The translations under genes were made by a program, and so were the position numbers. Shown here in pieces: positions 45,260 to 56,803 of a stretch of 64,000 nucleotides of DNA (position 1 is its first letter; every line of letters starts with the position of its first letter). The notes below the pieces were generated by a model. That model worked only from the letters and a program-made list of their open reading frames with translations. It made no database searches and was not told the DNA's origin. The DNA lies in assembly GCA_001599595.1 (NCBI GenBank), contig BCHH01000023.1:65766-129765 (forward strand). The letters are read 5' to 3'. The stretch comes from Beverwykella pulmonaria. Lineage: Eukaryota; Ascomycota; Dothideomycetes; Pleosporales; Melanommataceae.

Positions 45260-45664
45260 TATGAAGTGACGAACAATGCTGTGAACTTGTACTTCTATTT
45301 TTAAGCTCTTTGGGCGCAAATAAAAAATTGGCATTTTATTGCACTATCTCTCAGCGGTCCGCAGCTTTGCTAGCCCCACAGGCTCTGCTTCTCTAAAGTT
45401 AAACTTCCGGCACGGTTTAAACTATACCTCGTTGGACATAGCGCGCAAAGATCTTCCGCTAGCCCCATTTGGAAAACTGTTAAAGAATATCTTACGTGAG
45501 ATGAATTTGATACGATCGCCTAAACGCACATAGGATTAGCTTTCCAGATACCTGAGGGTCTCGCTTCATCCTCAGCTTTCTTCCCATCAGGTATTCGGCA
45601 ACCAAACAGTCTCCATCAACGGCACCTCGATCAGTAAACTCCTACGCTATCGCCGACTTCGGAG
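45260..45664. other. upstream region of the F-box-like gene
   Basis: 405 bp with no gene seen. It contains the right target duplication of the solo LTR and presumably the promoter of the gene at 45665. Confidence 0.35.
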
Positions 45665-47225
45665 ATGCCGCGCAAGCGAAGCAAGCGAAGCAAACTACGA
45701 ATGCGACAACTGCACCTGGGCCCTGCCGACGACAAAACCCTGGTTATTCTGGGAGGCGAGTTGTACATGAAGCGGAGACTTCCTTACGAGCTGGACCCCG
45801 AACTCTTCGCGCATTTACCGTTCAGTGGTTGTACCGACGATGATCTCTATATGCTACTCAATCCGCCGTTTCCGATTTTATGTCTGCCGGAAGAGCTGAT
45901 CGACGAGATCCTGAGGTTAGCGTACTACGATCGACGAAATAAAGAGAGGCCAGGAAGCAGATACAACCCAGTAGCGCAATATCGCGCGGCCTGTTCATTG
46001 TACCCTGTGTGTAAATTGTTCTACCGTTTGATCACGTCAAGGATGTACTCCTACATCGAAATGACTAATCATTGGCCCGACGAGAAAGTAAAGCACAACC
46101 TACTCTGTCGCACTATGAAAGAGACCCCATCACTTGCGAGGCATTGCAAGACCTTGTGCATTCGTGCCTCCGTGGCAACACGACCGATACTTTATAAGAT
46201 CGACTACTTCATGCATGGCTTCACCAATGTACAGAGCCTGACGATTTCTGGATACTTAAATCCGGGTGATGGATTGTGCAAGTACATGCTGGATATTCTG
46301 AGATTCACGCTTCCACACTTGGCCAGGGTCGAGGTATTTGATTTGAAGATGGACACGCCAGAATATGCGGATGGTATCTGGTCTGAAGAGACACAGCCAC
46401 CTCTAGAAGCACTTTGCGGGGCATTGGACGTCCTGCGGAACATGAAGAGTCTCAAGGTCCAAGGGTTTAATCCACACTCAAAACTTCCAGAGGTAAAACG
46501 TCATCTGCACAATACTTCGTGTCTACTCGTACTAATGCCGCGGATAGTATCTAAAAGGCTCCAGCCCAATAACATCTCTCACAATCACAAACTTCGTAGG
46601 CAGCAATGAAGGTTTGACAGAATTTTTAAATTGGCCAGCCAGTCTCGAACATTTTAAACTTGTGAACGAGCCCGCGCGAAAAAGGCTCCGCATTCACGAA
46701 ATCGGACACGCCCTGTTGAGCCAGAAACACTCATTGAGAACCCTCGAAATCGACTATTACCCTGAAGTAGGACCAATCGACGTCTCCGCTTTCCCGAACC
46801 TCGAATCTATACAGCTCTCCTCGCGCACCATGAATCATGCCTGGAGTCCCGAAGACATGTGTTCTAGCATCCTTTCAGCGCCCCGTCTGCTGAAGCTGAT
46901 CTGGGATTTCAGTTACATCCCTTTCGACTCCTGGAGCGGGTGTTCCATGACGAGCGTAAGCGACTTCGGCATCGAGCAAGCGAACTGGTTGATGGGCCTA
47001 GTACGACTTGCTCATGCTCGGGGGTGCACGCTTCGTGAGGTTGGGATTCAATATTGCCCTGCTGATGTGGCGTTTCGCGAAAAGGAGGAGGGTGAATTGC
47101 CACTGAGGCTGATGGAGGGAATTGAGCAGGAGATGCATGGTTTGGGGATGAGATTGATATATAATAGATATCGGTTGAAAGAGGAAGCGCTCAAGTTTCA
47201 AAGAGAGAATGAGATGTGGTCTTGA
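45665..47225 (+). CDS. F-box-like protein
   Basis: Exons 45665-46492 and 46548-47225 (55-bp intron, phase 0) give 501 residues. The region LCLPEELIDEILRLAYY at about residues 75-92 fits the start of an F-box (LPxExxxxIL), and C-terminal strands with HSLRTLEIDYYP and ISVSAFPNLESIQL-like spacing suggest leucine-rich repeat-type folding, as in SCF ubiquitin-ligase adaptors. The N-terminus is very basic (KRSKRSKLRMR). The exon join restores LPEYLKGSSPITSLTI. The substrate is unknown. It is placed just right of a solo LTR, whose insertion could affect its promoter. Confidence 0.75.
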
Positions 47226-48974
47226 CACAGAAGGTGAGATTAGCGAGCGAGGGTGAGTAATTTACATCATGGAGGATGTGAATACTCGACTCGTGTGCGT
47301 ACATACTAATAGGTCACGAAGCTGCACGACAAACATGGAAATATCCCTTTCTTTGTACTGCCTTCTGCAGATCATGAGTCCTATTTTTAATTGATAGCTT
47401 CTAGAAAGCCCACAAATGATCTACCAAAGGATTTTTCTAAATTTATTGGAGCAACTCCGGAATATGCACACATCTAGAAACTGCTGTCGGCAGCTCAATA
47501 AAAGATGTATTTTCTTCACGATGTAACGGCCGAAATATAGAAGGGTGAAAAAGAGGACCGGGGGCGTGAAATAACAATTGAAGATGTATATTGTCAGGTA
47601 ATGATCGTTAAATTCAACCTAAGCTTTTCGTTATCCTTGTTAGATGAGCCATGTCCTTCTGCGCTGGGGCATGTTCTTACATGATCCGAACTGAGCAACC
47701 AGAACCAACGTGCTAAAATGGACTGCGGGCAATTTGGGAAATACCTCGGTCCCGCTTCTAGGTTACCACTCCGTGCTATAGACATGGCTGCCCAGCTTGC
47801 GTGGTCAATTTTTCACAGCCTCGGGAAGAAGATCAAGCCAAGGCTGTTCAGCTTAGGGGTTGGACGTACTTGGTGTTGTAACGTTCATCGGTTCGCTAGT
47901 CGCTCCTAGATCGCAGTTGCAAGCTAGACTTTGATTTAGAGGCAACTAGTCACCAAGAAATTTCTAACTAAAATGAGAAGTTTGGAAGATGAAGGTTAAA
48001 GTTTGAATTCGTCAAGGGTTGGAAAGCTGAGGACCGATGACATTGCCATAATCTTGACATCAAATTCACTAGTACTCAATTCTTCCTCGTCAACTAATTG
48101 CGGAGGTACATTTTAAGAGACTGTGGGATATATTGCGATGAATAATGGCACGTGCCATGCGTCTGGGCAACCTGAGGTCCTGTGAAGGCTTAAGTTTCTG
48201 ATATATAATGTATAACGCCACATGATCTAAGGATTGGTCCCAGAACCAGCCAAGTGCGATTTGACCACCTCATTAACTTGTGCGTCTTGGGATCAGCTTA
48301 TTTCTTCATAGACAATATAATTGCTGTTTTATGGCAAATGTTTACGGCGCAAAATTGCACGTGAAATGAAATTGAAATGTTCTTTAGCCTTCGTCAAATT
48401 TATACTCATCGAGTAGATTCATGTCTGTCGTCCTTAGGGAAAGCGGTAGCTCAATCAACACTAGCTTCTTGCACATCTGAGCACAGGCGAACACTATAAC
48501 GCGAAAGAGAACAGCAGTCTAAAGATTCAATGCCCAAACGGCCAGGTTTCACTAGTCTCCACAGCTGCAAATCTAAGGCGTTACCCATATTTCCATACAC
48601 CAATATTGCCCCTTCCACGAGGATAGCGTCATCAACTAGATCACTTTCAGCGGATACCCTTCGCAACTTCTTATAAAATCTATGGTTCTATAACAACACT
48701 TTCAATGGCAGATCCCGAAACGGAAACTTCGTCCATCTCCAGCTAATTTCATTTCAGCCAAAAAGCTATCCGACGCACAACCTAAGACTGTTCTTACCCT
48801 TAGTTCTGTGAACTTATATTTGAAAGTGATCCGGCACTAGGGCTAGAGCGCGCTTGTAGAGCTTAACAGCCATACCTGGCTAGCGCTACCACCAAGTGTG
48901 GGCGATACTGATGCTATCCGTGGCTTCTAAAGGTTGTTCTTGCTCAAATTCAGTGTCCTGTATCTTGGGATTAC
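47226..48974. other. 1.7-kb spacer, no supported gene
   Basis: AT-rich. Only short frames (47594-47785, 47718-47909, 48451-48666) without motifs. No copy of the window's repeats until the solo LTR at 48975. Confidence 0.45.
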
Positions 48975-49103
48975 TGCAAGCCCAGGGCAACATACAGCCA
49001 CGTAGATATATCACTGACTAATCAGTCCGTCATATATATATCAGATGCACATACATACACACAAGGCATCTTCATACCCTTTCTCATCCACACCCTGCTT
49101 ACA
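48975..49103 (+). repeat. diverged solo LTR of the copia family
   Basis: 129 bp, TGCAAGC..GCTTACA, sharing ACTGACTAATCAGTCCGTCA and the following TATATATATCAG with the other LTR copies but more diverged elsewhere. The 5-bp flanks ATTAC (48970-48974) and ATGAC (49104-49108) differ at one base, an aged target duplication. The first T of TGTAAGC has become C, a transition. Confidence 0.8.
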
Positions 49104-49129
49104 ATGACTCTATATAGTTGTCATATACT

Positions 49130-49760
49130 GCGCCGTAGCAAAGTGCAACTTTGCGCGAATACACTACTAGCACAGGTTGAAGGCTTGGATGCATGGTGCA
49201 GGGAAAGGGTCCTGGTTTCTCTGTCAGCTGCTTGCTTCGTCATCAATCCATGCGGCGCATATTGTCACGAGTAGAGGCTGAAGTCAACTGTCTGATGGAA
49301 ATTGTGTATAAAGAGTGAGAAAGCCGTGAAGAGCTGACTGCTCGCACGACGACTATATATACCCATGAAGGGTGAGCTAGCTAGAATAGGACAGATGGTA
49401 TGTCATGTGAGACACGTGACATACGTGATACACGTGACATAGTAGAACACGTGATATATATGGGGATCCGAATACGATGCCCATCGAGGCAACACAGATC
49501 AACGGACGCACCACAATTCACCAGAGCGATCACCATCAACCGACCCCCAACGAGATCACGAATACTTCATCTATTTTTCATCACACCTTCTTTTTTTATT
49601 TGGTTTGGTAGCTAGATACAACGAAATTGAATTAGTCTACTGCCAAACCTCATTTTGATTCCTCCTCCCTCAGTGCATTGCTGTTTCGGACATCGCATGG
49701 CTGCGAGTCGCCCTCCTACCCCCGTGTGATATTTCTTTATCATATACTCTTTAATCCACT
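49130..49760 (+). repeat. dispersed repeat, longest copy (A)
   Basis: Starts with CGCCGTAGCAAAGTGCAACT, a hairpin (GCAAAGT / ACTTTGC). It continues through TGGTGCAGGGAAAGGGTC, a segment with several CACGTGA motifs (49400-49460), CACCAGAGCGATCACCATCA, TTTGGTTTGGTAGCTAGATA, and the core CATCGCATGGCTGCGAGTCG, and ends near CCCGTGTGATATTTCTTTAT. Copies at 60797-61230 and 63285-63493 match in order. It contains no open reading frame worth noting. Its structure (promoter-like 5' part, CT-rich 3' part) suggests an LTR. Confidence 0.7.
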
Positions 49761-50168
49761 GCAATACATCTGTTCTTCTTGGTTCGCATGATAGTCAACT
49801 AGTCAAACAGCTCGCACTCAAATACACTAGTTCTAATTAGTGATTCTGTACTTCTTAACCTTTGTAACCCTTTTTATTTAGATAGAGTGCTAACTTTGAT
49901 CAAAGCACAACTTATCAATAAGGACACCCCATACATAGGGAGCTAAATTTCGATAACAGGACGCAATACCCTTCTTGAAACTGCTCTATAACCTGACTGC
50001 GTATAGAAAACTGAATTGTGTTAAGAAGACAGCCCTAAAGAGCTGCTAGCATAAATATATCCGGGCAATGCTACCCTCCGCGTCGTCAAGAATATGCCGC
50101 CCAACGAAGGCTTAAAATAGATAGCTGTTGTAATGCCACAAAGTAGACTGTATATTGATGTTCGTTTT

Positions 50169-50322
50169 ATTGATTCTACAAAGGAGGAGGAGCTACTGAA
50201 GAAGTATTTATAGTCTTATCAAGCACGCTAGGAGCTTGCCAAGATAGTGATAACAAATATAAAAGTGAGTCACATGAGCAAACATAGAGATGACTCATCA
50301 TGTGACCCACAGGCCGACAATA
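50169..50322 (+). repeat. coding-like repeat, copy 1
   Basis: About 150 bp shared with 58804-58951. Both copies translate in the same frame to a related peptide (LLKKYL, SY..AR.ELAK, ITN.., VSHM, DSSC.PQADN), with stops at different positions. It is therefore a fragment of some coding element, possibly a retrotransposon protein, decayed in both copies. Confidence 0.6.
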
Positions 50323-51642
50323 GCCACTTTCCATTTGAATCCGCTTGCATGTCCAACCTAGCAGCTTCGATACCATCCCTTCGCCCTCAATGTCCAAACC
50401 AACCCCACCCTCCCGAACCTAACAGTCCTCCACATCACCATCTTAGCAATGAGCAGGAACAGCACCCCCGCGTAAGCGACAATCGCTATATAATATAAGG
50501 CCTGATTGTTAATTTGGTAAGCGGCATAGGCACGGAGAGGCCGGTATGGATATTCTTCACGCCCTACAGACGCGCAAGAGGGGTAGGCGGCGGGTGCTTC
50601 AGGCCAGAGAATTGCTTCAACGCTATAGACGATGGACACAGGTAGCAGACGAGTGAGTAGATCGCTGCTATCACAGAGGTCTAATTGTGATAAGCAACGG
50701 GTTCAGTATTGCCAGAGTCTCCAAGCCAGATCAAGATACACTTCCACTTCGTTTCTCCCACCAATTCAGAATACATGAACTCCCTCGAAATAGTCGAGCA
50801 AATTCTATCACACTGGCTACTAGCATAAATGTACCATTAAATCCTATTGCGAAAACTGATATGCGCGACTTCTGATTCCCAGAGATTGCCCTGATTTATC
50901 CCGCATCCAATCGCCTTGTTCCCAACACTAAGTTAAACATAAATACAGAGGATACCAGTACTACCCCCACCTTCAACCGGAGAACTAGAACTGGTAGGCT
51001 TTCAATCCCCCGCTCGCCCTCCTATCGCCCACTTCTCCCGAATCATCGAATCTATTGACCCAATCACAGCACCCCGCTCCAACCTTCAAGAAGTCAACTC
51101 AAATCCACAAACGCGAGACATCACACTATGTTCACACGACACTCGGTGATTATGGACCGAAAACAGCGGTGAAGACAACGGTAGTCGGGGCAAAGAAGGC
51201 GCGATCGGCGCACAAGAAGCGCGGCTCTCTGATTTGGTTGGTTGTGGCAATTTGCGAATCTATTTGGAAAGAATAATCAGAAGGAGCGAGCATGGTGGTA
51301 TCGTGTATGGGAGGAGAGTATTGGTGATTAGTTATGAGAAGGGCAGTGGCCTGCGATGCTTGTTCGTTATGAATATTATGATCTTTGAATGTTAATGAAC
51401 ACTTACAAAAAGTTGGAAGGCATTGAAAATATAGTATCAAGCAGAGTGGATACGATCAATACCTAGCAGGTCGAAAATGTTGACATACAATTGTTATTGA
51501 TAGGTGCGTGCTGCGTTGTGCAATATCATGCTATCAGCTACGTAGGAAAGTTGAGCGCATGACCGACACATGCCCGTACAATAACCTAACCTTCTCAACC
51601 CAGTGCTCCTTGGCCCGCCTCCACCGACCATTTCTCACACGT
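50323..51642. other. spacer, no supported gene
   Basis: A minus frame at 50358-50639 encodes a single hydrophobic stretch (ALYYIAIVAYAGVLFLLIAK) but has no other support. A plus frame at 51055-51276 is featureless. Confidence 0.35.
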
Positions 51643-52061
51643 CTATTGACAAACAATAACCCCGTTATTCAAGTTCACCGTCCCTCCAAAACTCACAGTG
51701 TTCCCGTTTGCGTTCAATGTGCCCCAACCTGCTGCGTGGCGCTTGCATCCCTAAACACTTTACAGCTCCCACCTCCAGAAACGATGTTTCCACAGTTAGC
51801 CTGGACTGGGTTCCCTAGGTTGCCAAAATTGGACCGGATGCTGACGCGGGCCCCGCTGCGAGGGATGTTGGCTTGGACGGCGGTGTCAGTCGCGTCATTG
51901 GCGAGGAGAACGCGAACGCTACCCTAGAGTGGTTGCTAATCGTGTACTGGGATAAGTGGAGGAATGTGAATTCTGAGGTGTACCTGACGAGCCTCGAGGT
52001 GTAAAGGTGTAGCTGCGGCGAAGGCGGCAATGAGGGTGGTAAGGATGATATTAGTCTTCAT
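51643..52061 (-). CDS. small secreted protein, frame broken near the end
   Basis: Exon 1 (52061-51984, 26 codons) encodes a signal peptide (MKTNIILTTLIAAFAAATPL) ending at a plausible LEARQ cleavage site; a 60-bp intron follows (GTACAC..CTCTAG), then exon 2 from 51923. The mature part is Gly/Asn/Val-rich with strand-like repeats and Cys pairs (QANCGN; SCKVF). The frame stops at 51714-51716, but the coding pattern continues in another frame to a stop at 51643-51645 with a terminal VCQ. The switch lies at or next to a run of four C at 51722-51725 (plus strand), so a 1-base deletion or a sequencing error is likely. As read the product is 95 residues; an intact version would be about 119. Effector-like by size and secretion; function unknown. 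Confidence 0.6.
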
Positions 52062-52925
52062 TGTGGCCTTTTGGTGATGGAATCGTGGATGCGTTGAAGG
52101 ATGATGATAGTTCAGCAAAGGATTACCGTTCTTTATATACCATTAACATGTTCCCTCGACAGTCTTACTTCGTCGTCATCATCGCCAATCATCAGTTTCC
52201 CCTCGGACCTCCTTCTCAGCAGCATCATTCATATGACCTACGCGGGTGACCTGGAATGGTGCGCGCTATTGAAGCAAATTCGTGAACTCGTCTCTCTCTA
52301 GGCCCATTTCCCTAAACAGTTTGGTGTATGCATTAAAAACGCTGACTGCATCATGAAGCCACTACGATATTCAAGAGTAGGAGATATGTATGAATAAGGA
52401 TCACGAAAGAGGCGGATGGGATGAAAATAGCCGTTCTTGGACCCATATAGCTGACACTCATGTGAGACTTCCAAGTAGAATCGTCCTTGTTCGTCAAAAT
52501 GTGGGCTCGGTAGTCTCTAGGCAGCATATTTTTTCTTAGTCGTGACCCTTCTGATTAGTTATGATAGATTAAATGCAGGCTTAAGCGCTTACAGAGCAAT
52601 GACGACAAGTCAAACATGCCTTGGACACGTGCAGAGATCCGACGAGAGATAAAGAAAAAGGAAAATTTGAAGTACGCTCCACACCGGTAAATACATGCTA
52701 GCTAGAACCCCTTTGGAAAAGATGATGCTGAGCATAGGATCTAATAAACCCAAACTGTTAGCCAGTAGGTCGATATGCAATATTAAAGTAGTACAGTGTG
52801 AGAGCAAGTCAATTTGAAAGAAACGTCGTTGAGTGTGTATCCGTAAATTGAAACCGATGAACGTATTGGTGAGGTGCGTTAAATTAAAATATTTATAATG
52901 GCTGCCATTGTCGGCTTCGCAAAGA
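52062..52925. other. spacer upstream of the secreted-protein gene
   Basis: Presumed promoter of the gene at 52061 and 3' flank of the next minus-strand gene. No gene seen; frames are short and stop-rich. Confidence 0.4.
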
Positions 52926-53453
52926 TCACTTCTCAACACCTGCACTGCCTTTTATGTCCTCCTGATACGACTGAGCGGTTGGTTTCGTACCATCACGATG
53001 GATGCCAAAGTGGGCTTCGTATCGGTCCTACACCTTAGTTAGCCAAGTATTGCAAGTACCAGGTGGAGGAAATTGATCACGTGCCTGTTCCGCACCGGCA
53101 CCCTTTGCAGCTGCCCACTTCTTGGCCTTCTCCCATCCATCGTTCCCTAGCCCAAAATGACTTGCATGGCGGTCCTGTTCGGCTCCTATACCCTTGGCTA
53201 ATAGTATGCTTGAGGCCGCAGCCTTCACCTTCTCCTGCTCGATGCTGAAGTGCGATCCGTACCGGTCTTGCTCCGAACCGAGAGCTTTGTAGTTCGCGGC
53301 TTGCTTTAGGCGATCAATACCACCGGTACCGACGCCAAAATGTGCATCATATCGGTCTACTTCGGAGCCAGAACCTAGCTTCGAGGCTCGCTCGCTCGTA
53401 TCGGGTGCCGCAGAGGTCGACGACTCACTGGTGGTTTTGCCGAAAAGGCCCAT
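52926..53453 (-). CDS. protein with four DRYxxHF tandem repeats
   Basis: Exon 1 53453-53085 and exon 2 53027-52926 give 156 residues. Four repeats of about 30 residues each carry the motif E(V/Q)DR(Y/H)xxHF at residues 31-39, 61-69, 92-100 and 122-130. The fourth appears only if a 57-bp intron with a GC donor (CAG|GCACGT) and TAG acceptor is removed; a GCTAAC branch-like site lies upstream of the acceptor. Without splicing the protein ends at a stop within this intron and loses repeat 4. Repeats 2 and 3 continue into Ala/Lys-rich helix-like stretches. The N-terminus is Ser/Thr-rich (FGKTTSESSTS). No signal peptide or membrane segment. I do not recognise the family. Confidence 0.75.
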
Positions 53454-54167
53454 TGTCGGACTTTAGTTGTGATGTGATTTAAGACGCCGTGGGTCGTTGG
53501 AGGAAAGGTTGGTCTCGAGGTTTGAGTGGTCTGCTGAGATGGGGGAGCTCAGCTCTCTTATTAAGGACCCCTCTCGATGACGTCGATCGTGGGCGCGGGG
53601 CCGATGGATGGCGAGATCTGCGGCGGAGCTTCATCTGAGACGACACATGCATCATGTGAGCTTTGAAGGAGGACATTCGATGCCGGAGAGAACGTTGTGG
53701 TGATGATGGGGTGAGATGGGGTGATGTCCGGGTTGGACTTGTGAGTGTTGAGCCTAGCGAGGAGGCCTGTGCTCCAATTGGCTGGTCCCTGACAGTGCGA
53801 TAACGACAAGCGTTCCTGTCTCTTCCTGTCTCTCCATCTCGTCCACCGTTCTCCAAACTTGGGCAACGAGGAGCAGAGCTTCATGTACAGTCATCGCAAC
53901 ACAAAATACGCACTTTGCTGCAGTCCTTCAATTTAAACAGCAAACTCTAGTTGCTTATATACTGAGTGGCAATAGTTCCCCATCAACCCACTATTTGCTT
54001 CAAGGACCTTCGTGCACTACGTTAATTTGATGTCCTCCAAATTCGCAAATAGTTTTCTTAAACTACATAGACTCCTATATGAATTACTCCCCTGCACGAT
54101 GTGGCATTGTTAGATATCCCGCCTTTTCCTTTCCATTCTCTTCACATTCTTTTATTCGTGTCCAATG
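53454..54167. other. upstream region of the DRYxxHF gene
   Basis: Two overlapping minus frames (53479-53856, 53561-53884) are basic and Ser/Pro-rich without features. I treat them as promoter and chance frames. Confidence 0.35.
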
Positions 54168-54464
54168 TTAGTCATGGCAGAAGCGCAACACTAATGGAGT
54201 GTGTTCCCACAAAATCTTCGTCTCCAATGAGGCATTATTGGTTGGCAGGATGATGATGGCCGCCATGTTTGGATATGTAGATCGAAAGAAGGCATCACTG
54301 AGTAGAAACTTATAGTCAATGTGAGGTGGGTTAAACGTGCCGACCAACAGGGTGACCCGGTTCTTTTCCCCCTTCCGCAGCTGAGGCAAGGGAAGAGCGA
54401 CTACTAGAGGAATATGGTGTTTTGGGAGCAGCCAGTGACTTATTGGAGAGCTTTCAATGCGCAT
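54168..54464 (-). pseudogene. nucleotidyltransferase (NMNAT-like) fragment without HxGH
   Basis: A 98-codon frame resembling the N-terminal part of fungal NMNAT-type nucleotidyltransferases (CTP-transferase-like fold): PLPQLRKGEKNRVTLLVGTF, NPPH, then a LLSDAFFRSTYPNMAAIIIL segment. The catalytic HxGH that normally follows NPP reads HIDY here, so Gly and the second His are lost, and the protein stops where the family would continue for another 150-200 residues. It is therefore a dead, truncated copy. Both changed codons differ from Gly and His codons by single transitions. Confidence 0.55.
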
Positions 54465-55544
54465 GGCTCCAGATCAGTAGTGGCGGTGAGCTCGCCGGGG
54501 AGTGCATGGCTACCTAGATAAAGCAAGTAATTCTCACTCACTGCAATAGCTCATGACGAGAAAGTGCCAAGAATGTCTTCAAGACAGTTCGGACAGTTTT
54601 CAAGGTCAGTGATAAAGTAATGGGAGCATATGAGACGAGCTCACAGAGGGAGTTTTACTTAAGTTATATCTTATTAGAAATTGTGCCGATACTGTGTCTT
54701 AGCATCGGTGGTATGTATTTCATACTTGGAATCTTAAAACAACATTGTTGCTTACCCTTGTCTACTGCTCCAATATTTCACCTCTACACTTCATAAAATC
54801 ATGGACTCATAGACCCGAGCAAGTTGTCAAGGCCTTCTGTTTCCTTCTGGCGCTGCTGAATTGCCTCTTCATTCCAGCACGGCTATGTGACAATACCTGG
54901 CCTTCATTGGTGTCCATCGACGTCGTGCTAAGCTGCGCAATGACACAGTATTGCCTACCTCGAGATCGATTTTCCTGCTTATGTAGATCGAAGAGATGCA
55001 CCCAATAGCTTCACAAGCCTTCTCAACTATATATCTATGGCAATGCTGCGTCACGGCGCTCTAGATCCAAGCTACTATACTGTGCCGATAGTGCCTATTC
55101 CAAAATTCACCGTCAAAGATCAGATATAAAACCTTCCAAAAACCGTCGCCTGCCTTGACTAGGAATTCCAATGGCTGTTGCTTTTTGGATTCTGCGTATT
55201 TCTTGAGTCGCTCGGTGATTCTTTGCTTTTAAAAATCTAAGATAATAATTTGTATGATATGTAGGTGTCCATTCACGTTCACGGGGTCTGTTTCCATGTT
55301 CAGAGCAATCGGGGACCCATTGCTGTCGCGCCAGCAGCCTTCGGATTTTGTCACGATGACGATTTCCATAGCTGCCAGCGACTCTGTTGAGACATAGAAG
55401 AAATTCCTCGTAGTTATCGACAAGTTTGGAAAAGAAGCTAAGAACCTCCAGCACTCAGACTTGAGTAATCTTGGGGAAACTACTCAGAGCGAAGATATGC
55501 CCATGCCTATCGAGGTAAGCTGGCTACACAGTACGGACTACATT
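54465..55544. other. spacer with decayed coding-like segments
   Basis: Contains the weak minus-strand frame at 55229-55423 (listed separately) and featureless frames around 54745-55008. Confidence 0.35.
55229..55423 (-). pseudogene. possible decayed cyanovirin-N-like segment
   Basis: A 64-codon frame with an EGCWRDSNGS..ALNMETDPVNVNGHLH pattern that loosely resembles a cyanovirin-N homology (CVNH) repeat: Cys, a charged turn with NG, a (D/N)-rich strand and a terminal NGHL. Fungal CVNH proteins have this pattern, but the Cys expected upstream is not visible and the frame is overlapped by another. Speculative. Confidence 0.2.
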
Positions 55545-55790
55545 GCGCTGTAGCAAAGAGCTATTTTGCCCGAATCCACCTCGGCTGATGGTTGAAAGCT
55601 TGGATCCATGGTGCAGGAGAAGGGTCTTGGCTTCTCTTTCAGCTGCTTGCCTCGTCATCACTTACCGCTATATATATACATCCAACACACAACCCAACAC
55701 CAACAACAGACACACACTAACCACAAACTAACGAGACCACGAACGACTTTTCTATCTTTCCTTTGGTAGCTAGATACAACGAAACTGCAA
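55545..55790 (+). repeat. dispersed repeat, copy D (5' part)
   Basis: Starts GCGCTGTAGCAAAGAGCTAT, a variant of the hairpin head in copies A and B, followed by GGTGCAGGAGAAGGGTCTTG, CAGCTGCTTGC.TCGTCATCA, and TTTGGTAGCTAGATACAACG. The 3' core with CATCGCAYGG is missing, so this copy is truncated on the right. Confidence 0.65.
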
Positions 55791-56803
55791 CAAGTTTTAA
55801 ACGCTATGTAGCACGCCAGAAGCCCCTCTCTCTGAGAAGGATCGATAGCTAAGGAGGTAGTTTGCTAAGGAGCACGAGAATTGGAGTCATGAGCAGTGGT
55901 ACTTGATACTATGGAGTGATGAGAGCTGGGTAACAGGTGGCAATCAAGCAACAGCACTTTGTGAATCAAGACTGAAGCGGACATAATTTGACTCTGGATA
56001 GCTGTGATCACCTGATAGTCGGGGCCCCTTTCAGATCCATTAAGCTAGTTCTCCGCTAGGCGCTGGCCCCAAGTCACTTGCATCGGAAATCGAGGTTTTG
56101 CGACAAGAAGCGGCAAAGCCCAGCGACAAACGCTGTGGACGCCGTTTCATGTAGCGATAATGCTGTGTTACATTATCAGCGTTCAACAACCAGTCAATGT
56201 GTAGCACGTATGTGTTTGCTGTACAACCCCGCATCTTCTCGTCTGTTTTCGTGAGCCTCCCACTTTTCGAAGAGTTGACTTCCCTATTCCTTACTATGCA
56301 GAAGTCATCAGAAATCTGTTAGGCACAAATGACGCCAACCTTCGAGGAGTAAGTTCTACATCTAATGTGGACCTGGCTGAACTAAAGCCCGACATCGTCA
56401 TCAAATCACACTAATTCACCTTCTTCATCGGCCAGGAGCCTGGATATGCATAAGTTTAGCTTAATCTGTAGCTCCAACATTCTTCCCCTGCAGACGCTTC
56501 CGTCGGGTTCTCATCCAATCACTGTTTGCCCCGAGGACTTGCAGGATCCTACATCATAACGCAATTGGGGAGAAGCATCTGTGCACCAAAGACGCAGGTC
56601 GTTCCATGCAGCCATCAGGCATCGATACACTAAGCACAGCCAATCTTCTGAGGCTTAAGATGTCACGGCTGGAGTATTTCCCCGCTGCTTATATCTATGA
56701 AGACACCGCATATGTCCTCCACACTCTCTTTTGAATCCTGGAATAAAGAACCAAGGCGTGGTGATTGAAGAGTAACTCCCTGGAAGAGGAAGAAGCCAGC
56801 GCA
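55791..56803. other. spacer upstream of the SET-MYND gene
   Basis: No gene supported. A 64-codon minus frame at 56040-56234 is featureless. The right edge presumably holds the SET-MYND promoter. Confidence 0.35.

Noticed and set aside
50358..50639. 93-codon minus-strand frame with one hydrophobic helix
   Set aside because: A single membrane-like stretch is not enough; no start context, intron or homologue recognised.
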